In this document: in pieces, positions 5,478 through 12,358 of the stretch
How positions within the stretch are numbered: position 1 is the stretch's first letter
How the letters are laid out: each line of letters opens with the position of its first letter
Source of the DNA: JBNJGT01 sp051819765
GTDB taxonomy: Archaea; Nanobdellota; Nanobdellia; Woesearchaeales; JACJVW01
DNA length: 12,409 nt
NCBI GenBank assembly: GCA_051819765.1
Contig: JBNJGT010000045.1
Location: 1-12,409, forward strand
Direction: 5' to 3'
The notes under the pieces: model-generated
Databases searched by the model: none
What the model saw: the letters and a program-made list of their open reading frames with translations, nothing else
What the model was told of the DNA's origin: nothing
Translations under genes and position numbers: made by a program

Positions 5478-7262
5478 CTATTCCCAACAGGTGGTGGCAG
5501 GCGGCTTATCGGTGACATCGATCACAAAGCCTCCTGCATGCGCCTGTACCATAGCCGCTAACGCATCAAGGCAGTCCCAACTGATCTCTTCTCCGGCAAC
5601 CGCAGGACGCGCAGTCATGAAGTCATCAGTGACAACCGCCCGCAGGGCAACACTGCGCTTATTGCTGCCATCCAGGTCAGCCCCGAACAGCACAAAGATT
5701 GTCTGGCTGATGCCCTGCCCCGACAAGATCTGTCTTCCTAGATAGTCGATTGTCTTGAGCTGGTCTACCGTATCACGGGTGACGGTTGTCTCGATCGCTC
5801 TCACACCAGCGCCTGCAGTGATCTCATACACAACCCGGTTTATCCCCTCACAGACCATAGGGATCTCCCGCGCAGCCTCACGGATCAGCTTCCAATTTCT
5901 CTCACCGCTCAATACGCACAAGAACCGGTATGTCCTGCTATCCCCTTGGACACCAACAGTCTTGACCGGAGCGACCCGTGCCCTCAGCCCGTATTTTGCT
6001 GCGATGCGATCTGCCTCCCCTGCATCAGGCACAGTCCAGTTTCTATTCCCGTTCACGATCCGGATGCCAAGACCCGGCCCCGGAAACGGCTGGCGATCGT
6101 ATATGCTCGCTGGAAGCCCGATCTCTTTCGCAGCCTTCCGCACCTCATCCTTGAAAATCCACATGTTGGGTTCAACCAGCCTGCCCCTCTCTTTCAGATT
6201 CTCTATGAATTCACAGCCCACATTGTGATGGCTCTTGATGGTGCTCGCGCTCTTACCGACACCCCGGCCGCTCTCTATCAGATCAGTATACAAGGTTCCC
6301 TGCGCAAGGAACGTCTCATCAGGATCAAGCTCCAGGTCTCCTATTGCCCGCTCCTGAAGGGTTCCAAACAAATTACCGATCGTCTTTCGCTTCTCTTCCG
6401 GATCAGTCAGCCCCTCCAGTGCGCTTATGAACTCATCCTCAGCCCGGTAGACTATCAGGTTTGTCACCCCTGCGGCCTTCAGGCTCTCTGTGACCTCCTC
6501 TGTCTCATCCTTACGCATGAGCGCCTCTATATAGACCGGGTACACAGTCCCGATCCCTGCGGTATCACAGAGAAGCGTTGCGATGAAACTGCTATCAACC
6601 CCACCTGACACAAAGCAGATAACATCATTCGTACCGACCGTCTTCCTGATCTGCTCCTTTGCGTCCTCGATGAAATGCGTCGGCGTCCATTCCCTCTTGC
6701 ACCCGCATATCCCGATGACAAAATTATCTATCATGATAGTCCCGTATTGGGAATGCGTGACCTCAGGATGGAACTGTATCCCATAAAGATCTTTATCAGT
6801 ATTGGCGATGCCCGCCACATGATCCTTTGTTCGTGCTATCACACAAAAGCCCTCAGGCAGGGTATCCACACTATCACCATGGCTCATCCAGACCCGTATC
6901 CGTGCATCGATGCCCTCGAATAACCTGCTTGATTCCAAACGAAGCTCGGTTTCACCGTATTCCTTTACTCCCTCGCTTATGAGACTGCCTCCAGAAAGAT
7001 AATCGATCATCTGCATCCCATAGCAGATCCCCAGAACAGGGATACCCAATGCCAGGATACCCGCATCTATCATCGGCGCACCATCCTCGTAAACACTCGC
7101 AGGACCACCGGAAAGGATTATGCCCTGCGGCTTCTTCTTGCGTATATCCTCAAGTGTCGTATCGTATGGCACTATCTCTGATAATACCTGGCATTCCCGC
7201 ACCCGCTTTGCGATGAGCTGCGTGTACTGCCCACCAAAATCAATGACTATGATCCGTTCCAT
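5478..7262 (-). CDS. guaA: GMP synthase (glutamine-hydrolysing), single-chain, eukaryote-like
   Basis: GuaA converts XMP to GMP with ATP and glutamine. The 594-aa protein starts MERIIVIDFGGQYTQLIAKR at ATG 7262; a longer frame to 7331 is unlikely because a TATA element (7285-7293) lies between. Residues 1-185 are the class I amidotransferase, with C80 in GICYGMQ and H165/E167 in GIQFHPEVTHS. The ATP pyrophosphatase has SGGVDSS (219-225), FLAQGTLYTDLIES (318-331) and FPGPGLGIRI (393-402). The C-terminal region has two dimerization segments, as in human GMPS: GVQGDSRTY to INRVVYE (437-480), then GISQ to SVALRAVVTDDFMTARPA (517-554), ending DVTDKPPATTCWE. Bacterial enzymes have about 525 residues and one such segment; many archaea split the two activities between genes. 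It is divergent from the ASCH gene. Confidence 0.95.
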   Translation of the reverse strand: MERIIVIDFGGQYTQLIAKRVRECQVLSEIVPYDTTLEDIRKKKPQGIILSGGPASVYEDGAPMIDAGILALGIPVLGICYGMQMIDYLSGGSLISEGVKEYGETELRLESSRLFEGIDARIRVWMSHGDSVDTLPEGFCVIARTKDHVAGIANTDKDLYGIQFHPEVTHSQYGTIMIDNFVIGICGCKREWTPTHFIEDAKEQIRKTVGTNDVICFVSGGVDSSFIATLLCDTAGIGTVYPVYIEALMRKDETEEVTESLKAAGVTNLIVYRAEDEFISALEGLTDPEEKRKTIGNLFGTLQERAIGDLELDPDETFLAQGTLYTDLIESGRGVGKSASTIKSHHNVGCEFIENLKERGRLVEPNMWIFKDEVRKAAKEIGLPASIYDRQPFPGPGLGIRIVNGNRNWTVPDAGEADRIAAKYGLRARVAPVKTVGVQGDSRTYRFLCVLSGERNWKLIREAAREIPMVCEGINRVVYEITAGAGVRAIETTVTRDTVDQLKTIDYLGRQILSGQGISQTIFVLFGADLDGSNKRSVALRAVVTDDFMTARPAVAGEEISWDCLDALAAMVQAHAGGFVIDVTDKPPATTCWE

Positions 7263-7284
7263 GCCACATTTTGGCAAACGGGTA

Positions 7285-7293
7285 GTATTTATG
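7285..7293 (-). promoter_or_regulatory. TATA box of guaA
   Basis: CATAAATAC on the minus strand is centred 27 nt upstream of the ATG at 7262, predicting a leaderless guaA mRNA and fixing the start at MERIIVIDFGG. Confidence 0.55.
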
Positions 7294-7335
7294 TCTTTGG
7301 CTTCAGATGCGTGCCATACCCGAGTGACCACAAAG

Positions 7336-7342
7336 TTTTATA
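7336..7342 (+). promoter_or_regulatory. TATA box of the ASCH gene
   Basis: TTTTATA, preceded by AAAG, is centred 28 nt before the ATG at 7367. Together with the guaA TATA box about 50 bp away on the other strand it makes a compact divergent promoter region. Confidence 0.55.
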
Positions 7343-7366
7343 GTACGAGCGCATCACTCATATCTG

Positions 7367-7705
7367 ATGGAACATGCAATGAAACTCCTAAATGAGCCTT
7401 TTGAAAAGATCGTCTCTGGAACAAAGACAATAGAGATTCGCCTGTTTGACGAGAAACGCCAAAAACTCAATGTAGGAGATACAATAGAATTCGCACGATT
7501 GGATTCCATGGATAAGATAAAGGTTGAAATTGTTGCTCTTTTGCGATACGACTCCTTTAGAGATCTGATCAATGATGTTGGGCCTGAACAGCTCGGCCAT
7601 CCGGACGGTTCCGTAGATGATGTACTGGAAAAGATTTACACCATTTACTCATCCGAACAAGAACAGTGCTATGGTGTGTTAGGCATCAAGATCAGCACCA
7701 TCTGA
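7367..7705 (+). CDS. ASCH-domain (PUA-like) protein
   Basis: This 112-aa protein is a full ASCH domain. The motif KIVSGTKTIEIRLFDEKRQ (14-32) matches the family's 'IlsGkKtiElRlyd' segment, followed by the barrel turn LNVGDTIEFARL (34-45). The C-terminus YTIYSSEQEQCYGVLGIKI (91-109) matches 'yyseeeekkyGvvaI'. ASCH proteins have a PUA-like beta barrel and are thought to bind RNA or nucleotides; a few cleave RNA or modified nucleosides. The conserved lysine (K20) and glutamate (E23) lie in the expected cleft. The ATG at 7367 fits the TATA box; a second ATG at 7379 is an alternative. It diverges from guaA and precedes the HD remnant on the same strand. The substrate is unknown. Confidence 0.85.
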   Translation: MEHAMKLLNEPFEKIVSGTKTIEIRLFDEKRQKLNVGDTIEFARLDSMDKIKVEIVALLRYDSFRDLINDVGPEQLGHPDGSVDDVLEKIYTIYSSEQEQCYGVLGIKISTI

Positions 7706-7777
7706 GCCAGACTAAAGGATAGATCCATAGACGTAGAGACAGATGTTTTTATGAATTGATTTTGATTAGACCCCCTG

Positions 7778-8331
7778 ATGAGAACTAAAAACTGACACAC
7801 AAGTAGTCTACTCACAGAAAAGACCTATCGATTGAAATATTCTTTGACTATGCTCAATTAAATCTATATAAACAAGGGTGGCGAGAGGCATCTCTGATCT
7901 AGATTATGAAACCGTGGCAGACCATTTGGAGTTGCAATACGTGGAGATACTATCACTCAAGAATATCGACCTGATCTAGATTCCACAAGGGTCATGAAAT
8001 TAGGATTATTCCACGAAATAGGCCAGATCTATGCAGGAGAGGTTACACCAACGGATGATATTTCCCAAGATGAAAAAACCCAAAAGGAATATCAAGGAAT
8101 TCAACACGTTTTTTCTAGATTGCCCAATAAAATACATTTGTATTTGGGAAGAATTTGAGTTTCAAAAATCTCCTGAAGCGTAAAACAGATAGATTAAAGA
8201 TGGTACTGCAAGCCAACCTCTATGAAAGGATGAACTATGGGGGATTAGATGAGTTCTTTTCGTATGTCCAAGAAAAAATTTATTCGCCAGAGTTGAGACC
8301 GATTTTGGATGACATTCTCAATGCACGGTAA
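7778..8331 (+). pseudogene. Frame-disrupted HD-domain 5'-deoxynucleotidase (YfbR/HDDC2 family)
   Basis: Pieces of one HD-domain protein are spread over three frames. ATG 7778 (TATA-like TTTTTATGA at 7746-7754) opens MRTKN and stops. Then SIEIFFDYAQLNLYKQGWR occurs at about 7828-7884 before a TAG (7900), ETVADH at 7908-7925, and FGVAIRGDTITQEYR plus VMKLGLFHEIGQIYAGEVTP from 7925. IWEEFEFQKSPEA follows at 8142-8180, and KTDRLKMVLQANLYERMNY to SPELRPILDDILNAR at 8182-8328, then TAA. These correspond in order to 'GWr', 'ESVADH', 'lvHDiaEaivGDitP', 'lweEYe...EAk' and 'vKqlDkfEMilQAyeYE'. The family removes phosphate from deoxynucleoside monophosphates. At least four frame changes are needed, and the HD pair reads HE, so it is probably inactive. 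Sequence errors near the scaffold gap are a possible cause. Confidence 0.75.
7894..7982. repeat. 12-bp direct repeat CTGATCTAGATT, two copies
   Basis: Copies lie at 7894-7905 and 7971-7982, 77 bp apart, each holding the palindrome ATCTAGAT. The first coincides with the first frame break of the HD remnant; the second codes for in-frame PDLDS. Confidence 0.4.
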
Positions 8332-8474
8332 ACAATTTTTTCCTCACACGTCCTGCAAAGTGACTCCTCCAAACACAAGAAACAAAGATTTGGAGATGCA
8401 CTCAGTTTATCCAAATGAAGGCAAACCAAATGAGTTACCAACACTGATCGCAGATGTGAACCAATACAAAAGAT
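8332..8474. other. Intergenic region without a recognisable gene
   Basis: I see no RNA gene, repeat or credible coding sequence here. An open plus-strand frame (8309-8683) crosses it but has unnatural composition and lies opposite the small membrane protein gene. Confidence 0.4.
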
Positions 8475-8738
8475 TTAGAAATTCCCTTTACCCGACAGAT
8501 AATTGTCAGTTGCCTTTATTGCAGTATAGAGGACAACAAGCATTCCTGCTCCAGCGTCAACAGGCAGACCATATTCAACAGCACTCGAACCAACCCATCC
8601 AGTATATTTTTCGATGTGAGGTGCCATTTTGTCGCCCAGATCCATTGCCCCTTTTGTTATTTCAACCCCACCAACAAAGGTAGTTAGCCCCACAACTGCG
8701 GTTGTTACAATATCCGTAAGCGTCCTTTCCTTCTCCAT
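8475..8738 (-). CDS. Small two-helix membrane protein, hypothetical
   Basis: This 87-aa protein begins MEKERTLTDIVTTAVVGLTT. Two hydrophobic stretches are visible: residues about 10-28 (IVTTAVVGLTTFVGGVEIT) and about 56-74 (YGLPVDAGAGMLVVLYTAIK), joined by a short amphipathic linker with DKMAPHIEKYTGW (36-48). The high glycine, alanine and threonine content suits packed membrane helices. No family is recognised. The ATG at 8738 is preceded by a TATA element (8767-8774) and an inverted repeat between the two. The gene stands alone, convergent with the HD remnant. A holin-like or membrane-anchor role can be imagined, but nothing in the sequence establishes it. Confidence 0.6.
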   Translation of the reverse strand: MEKERTLTDIVTTAVVGLTTFVGGVEITKGAMDLGDKMAPHIEKYTGWVGSSAVEYGLPVDAGAGMLVVLYTAIKATDNYLSGKGNF

Positions 8739-8753
8739 AGTGCTAGTAGATTA

Positions 8754-8769
8754 AAAGAATGTATTCTTT
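8754..8769 (-). promoter_or_regulatory. Inverted repeat at the membrane-protein promoter (operator candidate)
   Basis: AAAGAAT-GT-ATTCTTT is a perfect 7-bp inverted repeat that overlaps the edge of the TATA box (8767-8774) and lies just upstream of the ATG at 8738. A dimeric repressor bound here would block transcription start. Confidence 0.45.
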
Positions 8770-8774
8770 ATAAA
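8767..8774 (-). promoter_or_regulatory. TATA box of the small membrane protein gene
   Basis: TTTATAAA (symmetrical), centred about 33 nt upstream of the ATG at 8738, predicts a leader of only a few bases. Confidence 0.5.
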
Positions 8775-8814
8775 TATTTCGAAGTTTTTATCACTGAAAA
8801 GTTTCAAAGACAAC

Positions 8815-8914
8815 NNNNNNNNNNNNNNNNNNNNNNNNNNNNNNNNNNNNNNNNNNNNNNNNNNNNNNNNNNNNNNNNNNNNNNNNNNNNNNNNNNNNNN
8901 NNNNNNNNNNNNNN
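8815..8914. other. Assembly gap, 100 Ns
   Basis: Exactly 100 unknown bases, the conventional size for a scaffold join of unknown length. Genes on either side should not be assumed to be truly adjacent, and the flanking sequence may be of lower quality. Confidence 0.98.
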
Positions 8915-8922
8915 CCAAAACC

Positions 8923-8930
8923 AATAAATA
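8923..8930 (+). promoter_or_regulatory. TATA box of purB
   Basis: AATAAATA is centred 26 nt before the ATG at 8953, predicting a leaderless purB transcript. It lies within 20 bp of the gap edge. Confidence 0.5.
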
Positions 8931-8952
8931 GCACCAGCGCATTTCCTCAGTC

Positions 8953-10395
8953 ATGGATGCCTACAAAGAACCCTTGGTCAGCAGATACACATCACAAGAC
9001 ATGCAATACATATTCTCAGATGAGTTCAAGTTCAAGAGCTGGCGCTCCTGCTGGATCGCTCTCGCAGAGGCGCAAAAGGAGCTCGGCCTGGAACGCATCA
9101 CTGAAAGCATGATCGATGAGATGAAGGCTGTCGACACCATCGACTACCAAGTGGCAAAAGACAAGGAGAAGGAGATCCGTCACGATGTCCTTGCCCACAT
9201 CTACGAGTTCGGGACTCACTGCCCCGAGGCAAAGGGCATCATCCACCTGGGCGCGACCTCCATGTATGTCAACGACAACACTGAGCTCATCCAGATGCGT
9301 GAAGCGCTCGAGCTCGCAAAGACTGGTATCGTAAACACCATCGCAAACATGGCAGGCATCGCAGACACCTACAAGGACACCGTCACCCTGGGCTTCACCC
9401 ATTACCAGCCTGCCCAGCCCACAACCATGGGCAAGCGCATGACCCTCTACATCCAAGATCTGGCAGAGAGCCTTGAACACCTGGACGCAATCACCTTGAA
9501 AGCCCGGGGCGCGAAAGGCACCCTTGGGACCCAGGCAAGCTACTACGAGCTCTTCGGCGACTATGAAAAAGTGAAGCAGCTGGACAGGCTTGTCGCACAA
9601 AAGCTTGGCTTCTCAGAAAGCTATCCCGTCACCGGCCAGACCTATCCCCGGGCATCCGACATCCCCCTTGCGGCAGGGCTTGGCTATATGGGCGTTGCCC
9701 TCCATAAGTTCGGAAAGGACATCCGATTGATGGCAAAAGACAAGCTCGTTGACGAGCCCTTCCAGGTCCACCAGAAAGGGTCAAGCGCCATGCCCTACAA
9801 GAAAAACCCCATGCGAAGCGAGCGCCTTTGCGGCCTCTCCCGAAAGCTCGTCAACCTCCTCCCCGAGTTCTATCACATCCCCATGGACCAGTGGCTGGAA
9901 CGCACCCTGGACGATTCAGCGGCACGGCGCATGGACATCCCCCAGGCCTTCCTCCTGGCCGACGCCTGTCTCATGCTTGCAAACAACATAACCGACCGGA
10001 ACGTGGGCCAGGACATGCGCCCCCTCACCTTCTATGAGCAGCGCATACAAAAGGTCCTCCAGGAAGACCTGCCCTTCCTCTGCTCAGAGCAGATCCTCAT
10101 GGACCTCGTGGAAGAGGGCCACGACCGCCAGGAGCTGCACACCATCATGGCAGAGCACGCCTCACACACCCAGATGGCGATGAAGGACAAGGGCATCGAC
10201 AACGATTTCTTCCGGCGCCTGGAACAGGATCCTCGCTTTCCCGCAACAGACTTAACAGCCTATCTGGAGGACCCCCAGACCCTTGCCTGGCCCGCACCCC
10301 TCCAGGTCACCGACTACCTGCAGGAGCACGTCAAACCCCTGTTGAAGCGGCACAAGCACCGCCTGGGCAAGGCCAACTCCCAGATCAACGTGTGA
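8953..10395 (+). CDS. purB: Adenylosuccinate lyase, eukaryote-like
   Basis: PurB catalyses two fumarate-releasing steps: SAICAR to AICAR in IMP synthesis and adenylosuccinate to AMP. The 480-aa protein is a complete member of the fumarase/aspartase superfamily. It has RHDVLAH (76-82), IIHLGATSMYVNDN (96-109), GFTHYQPAQPTTMGKR (147-162, with H150), KGTLGTQASYYELF (188-201) and the signature loop GSSAMPYKKNPMRSER (276-291) holding the catalytic serine. ERTLDDSAARR (316-326) follows. Many segments match human ADSL as I remember it (for example HLGATSxYVxDNT, QLDxxVxxKxGF, SSAMPYKxNPMRSER, WxERTLDDSA), and the length is close to its 484, whereas typical bacterial forms have 430-456. The coding region is visibly GC-rich with C-ending codons, consistent with high expression. 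TspO follows 36 bp later with its own promoter. Confidence 0.96.
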   Translation: MDAYKEPLVSRYTSQDMQYIFSDEFKFKSWRSCWIALAEAQKELGLERITESMIDEMKAVDTIDYQVAKDKEKEIRHDVLAHIYEFGTHCPEAKGIIHLGATSMYVNDNTELIQMREALELAKTGIVNTIANMAGIADTYKDTVTLGFTHYQPAQPTTMGKRMTLYIQDLAESLEHLDAITLKARGAKGTLGTQASYYELFGDYEKVKQLDRLVAQKLGFSESYPVTGQTYPRASDIPLAAGLGYMGVALHKFGKDIRLMAKDKLVDEPFQVHQKGSSAMPYKKNPMRSERLCGLSRKLVNLLPEFYHIPMDQWLERTLDDSAARRMDIPQAFLLADACLMLANNITDRNVGQDMRPLTFYEQRIQKVLQEDLPFLCSEQILMDLVEEGHDRQELHTIMAEHASHTQMAMKDKGIDNDFFRRLEQDPRFPATDLTAYLEDPQTLAWPAPLQVTDYLQEHVKPLLKRHKHRLGKANSQINV

Positions 10396-10397
10396 GC

Positions 10398-10409
10398 ATA
10401 TTTATATAG
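10398..10409 (+). promoter_or_regulatory. TATA box of the TspO gene
   Basis: ATATTTATATAG is centred 28 nt before the ATG at 10432 and just after the purB stop codon, so TspO is likely transcribed separately from purB in a leaderless mRNA. Confidence 0.6.
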
Positions 10410-10431
10410 TTCAGTTTCCTTTGCTACCATA

Positions 10432-10893
10432 ATGGTAAACTACTTCAGACTGATAGCCTCACTTATCATCTGTCAGCTGGCAGGCATCATCGGCTCAGTC
10501 TTCACTGTCTCATCCGTTTCCACCTGGTACGTCACCCTGGCAAAGCCTGTCTTCAACCCACCCGGCTGGGTGTTCGGCCCCGTGTGGACAGTCCTGTATC
10601 TATTGATGGGGATTTCCCTCTACCTGGTATGGAACAATAAGAACCGCACTACAAAAGCCCTAGTGATCTTCGCAGTCCAGCTGGTCCTCAATTCACTCTG
10701 GTCCATACTGTTCTTCGGTCTGCAATCCCCGCTCATTGCCTTCATAGAGATCATCGTATTATGGGTAGCGATAGTGGCATCCATAGTCCAGTTTTACCGG
10801 ATCTCCCGGCCCGCAGCCTACCTGCTCATCCCCTACCTTCTCTGGGTAAGTTTCGCCGCAGTACTGAACCTTTCCATTGTCCTTCTCAATTGA
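10432..10893 (+). CDS. tspO: TspO/MBR family membrane protein
   Basis: This 153-aa protein has five hydrophobic helices (about 5-25, 45-67, 75-97, 101-121, 127-150), as expected for TspO, the translocator/peripheral benzodiazepine receptor family that binds porphyrins and other hydrophobic ligands in the membrane. The diagnostic segments are present: WYVTLAKPVFNPPGWVFGP (32-50) in the loop after helix 1 and WTVLYLLMGISLYLVW (52-67). FAVQLVLNSLWSILFFGL (80-97) and YLLIPYLLWVSFAAVLN (130-146) complete them. Length and order are normal. The gene has its own TATA box, follows purB, and ends 8 bp from the convergent kinase-like gene. The role in this organism (stress signalling, tetrapyrrole handling) cannot be told from sequence. 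Confidence 0.92.
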   Translation: MVNYFRLIASLIICQLAGIIGSVFTVSSVSTWYVTLAKPVFNPPGWVFGPVWTVLYLLMGISLYLVWNNKNRTTKALVIFAVQLVLNSLWSILFFGLQSPLIAFIEIIVLWVAIVASIVQFYRISRPAAYLLIPYLLWVSFAAVLNLSIVLLN

Positions 10894-10901
10894 AGACAGG
10901 T

Positions 10902-12299
10902 TCACACATCTATTCCAAGCTCCTGTCCATACCGCCGAACCCTATCAAAATAATACGCCGCAAACTCTTCCTGCTTCTCGCCATAGTCCAGCCGACCAGA
11001 CTCAAGGTAATGGAAATTCTTCAGCTGTCGGTAGAATCCTCCCACGACCAACTGCCGCTGCGCATCCTGGATAGTGACATCCCCTATCTCAGAAAGATAG
11101 TGCTGGTATGCACTGAGATACTCCTGCAACACATCCTCACTCGGCGCAAGGAAGGGATTATCCACCGCCAAAAGGAAATCCTCCAGCTGGAAAGCCCGCT
11201 TGTGCATGGAACCGAAATCGATCTGGAAGCGTGCCAATTCGAAAGGCATCGTAACATCCAGATCATCCAGATAATCATGCAAGTCCTGCAAATATCTCAC
11301 CCGCTCTGCCATGGACAAATTATAGGTCTCCCGCTCCATCTCATGGAACACCGCTTCAGGTATCTCCACCTCCCGGTGCATCAACGCAAGGCAAAACTGG
11401 TAATCAATCATCACATTGAACAGGCTCGCGTCCCGGTATGAGAAGGTGGGAAACGATGAGAGCTCCCCTCCGATGTCAGGTCCGCTAAGTCCGTAATGCT
11501 TCATCATTCTCCCCAGAATGTAATCGTAGTCCTGCCGTTCCTGCAAAAGGGTTTTCCCTTTGGTTGCAATCTCCACAGTATCGCACTCACATTGGATAAG
11601 GGCAAGATCCATCAGATGACCCTCCACAAGTGGCCTCACATCAGACCCCAGGGAATAGGAGATATCGCACAATGGAAAGCCCATCACCTTGGTGAGGTCC
11701 AGGGCAATGCCATCATCCAGCCGCTTCATCTCTCCGATCATCGGCACATTCATACCAGGGACCATACTCAATTTCATGAGGGTCTCAAATTCAGCCCAAA
11801 ACTGGGGCTGATTATCAATTATCTTGATGATATCCGACCGGCCATAAGACCTTGACCGGATATCATAGATCGGATCACACTCGCTATTGATGCCATATTT
11901 GCTCTTTGCCAGGGTTTTTAGGAATAGGTCTTTTGGAAATCCTGTATCAGACCACTCCGAAATCTCTTGCTTGTCCCGCTCAAAATGCTCATAATCTCTG
12001 CGGCTTAGATCATCTGCATCGCTTACTGTGCCCCCCCTCTCAACCAGGCGTTCATAAGCAACCACCTTCTGACTCACATGACGACTATATACCTGATTCA
12101 GCTTCACTATTGTATCCCGGGCTGTCAAAATTGTGATTTTCTCATCTGTCACATCGATGCTCTTAAGCGGTTCGAAATCCGGTACAACATCCCCAGTCTC
12201 CGTAAGGATATCATCAGGCTCATCTCCCTTCATGAGACGATGTATCGCCCGTCGGACGCAATCGTTGATAAACTCGGTCTTATACATCTCAAAGTCCAA
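10902..12299 (-). CDS. APH/choline-kinase-like phosphotransferase with a helical insertion
   Basis: I read this 465-aa protein as a protein-kinase-like fold of the aminoglycoside phosphotransferase type. DIIKII (156-161) with K159 fits strand 3, and FWAEFETLMKL (167-177) with E170 fits helix C. VPMIGEMKRLDDGIALDL, then VMGFPL (205-210), fits strands 4-5 and the hinge. FSYRDASLFNVMID (286-299) is the catalytic loop (D290, N295, tyrosine replacing the usual histidine). FQIDFGSMHKRAFQLEDFLL (358-377) supplies D361 and the 'IDFgxxxxxxxxxDLa' region. About 60 residues separate loop and DFG, against 15-20 normally. N-terminal (1-145) and C-terminal helical parts are unassigned. Start TTG 12299 lies about 27 nt downstream of a TATA-like element; ATG 12287 is the alternative. 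The substrate is unknown. Confidence 0.6.
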   Translation of the reverse strand: MDFEMYKTEFINDCVRRAIHRLMKGDEPDDILTETGDVVPDFEPLKSIDVTDEKITILTARDTIVKLNQVYSRHVSQKVVAYERLVERGGTVSDADDLSRRDYEHFERDKQEISEWSDTGFPKDLFLKTLAKSKYGINSECDPIYDIRSRSYGRSDIIKIIDNQPQFWAEFETLMKLSMVPGMNVPMIGEMKRLDDGIALDLTKVMGFPLCDISYSLGSDVRPLVEGHLMDLALIQCECDTVEIATKGKTLLQERQDYDYILGRMMKHYGLSGPDIGGELSSFPTFSYRDASLFNVMIDYQFCLALMHREVEIPEAVFHEMERETYNLSMAERVRYLQDLHDYLDDLDVTMPFELARFQIDFGSMHKRAFQLEDFLLAVDNPFLAPSEDVLQEYLSAYQHYLSEIGDVTIQDAQRQLVVGGFYRQLKNFHYLESGRLDYGEKQEEFAAYYFDRVRRYGQELGIDV

Positions 12300-12322
12300 G
12301 TCCGTCAGACCGACATTGTTGA

Positions 12323-12330
12323 CTTAACAA
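12323..12330 (-). promoter_or_regulatory. TATA-like element of the kinase-like gene
   Basis: TTGTTAAG on the minus strand is centred about 27 nt upstream of TTG 12299 but about 40 nt upstream of ATG 12287, favouring the TTG start. The match in sequence is modest. Confidence 0.35.
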
Positions 12331-12358
12331 GCGAATAATCTTTGGATTATGAGCTTGT
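12327..12358. repeat. 32-bp interrupted palindrome upstream of the kinase-like gene
   Basis: ACAAGC-GA-ATAATC, loop TTTG, then GATTAT-GA-GCTTGT. The two 6-bp stems are separated by GA facing GA, which in RNA read from the plus strand could form tandem sheared G-A pairs. It overlaps the TATA-like element, so it may be an operator or the hairpin of an RNA. Confidence 0.5.

Noticed and set aside
5946..6608. Long plus-strand frame opposite guaA
   Set aside because: It lies wholly opposite the conserved GuaA coding sequence; the product has an unnatural composition and no motif.
7775..7794. C/D-box-like pattern (CTGATGA followed 10 nt later by CTGA)
   Set aside because: The first base does not fit the RTGATGA box, and no second box pair follows, so it is not a credible guide RNA; the ATG here fits the start of the HD remnant.
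8309..8683. 124-codon plus-strand frame opposite the small membrane protein
   Set aside because: Rich in Q, P and H in a way typical of an antisense frame; the opposite strand has a better gene with a promoter.
9016..9600. Open minus-strand frame of 194 codons inside purB
   Set aside because: It is the antisense shadow of a GC-rich, strongly codon-biased gene; the product is cysteine/leucine/valine-rich with no family pattern.
10761..11441. Plus-strand frame of 226 codons running from tspO into the kinase-like gene
   Set aside because: It crosses the end of TspO in another frame and then lies opposite the kinase-like gene; no promoter or motif supports it.
10902..12299. Reading the kinase-like protein as a pseudokinase with H308 at the DFG position
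   Set aside because: A better DFG (IDFG, 360-363), followed by a typical downstream pattern, lies further on, which implies an insertion rather than loss of the metal-binding aspartate.
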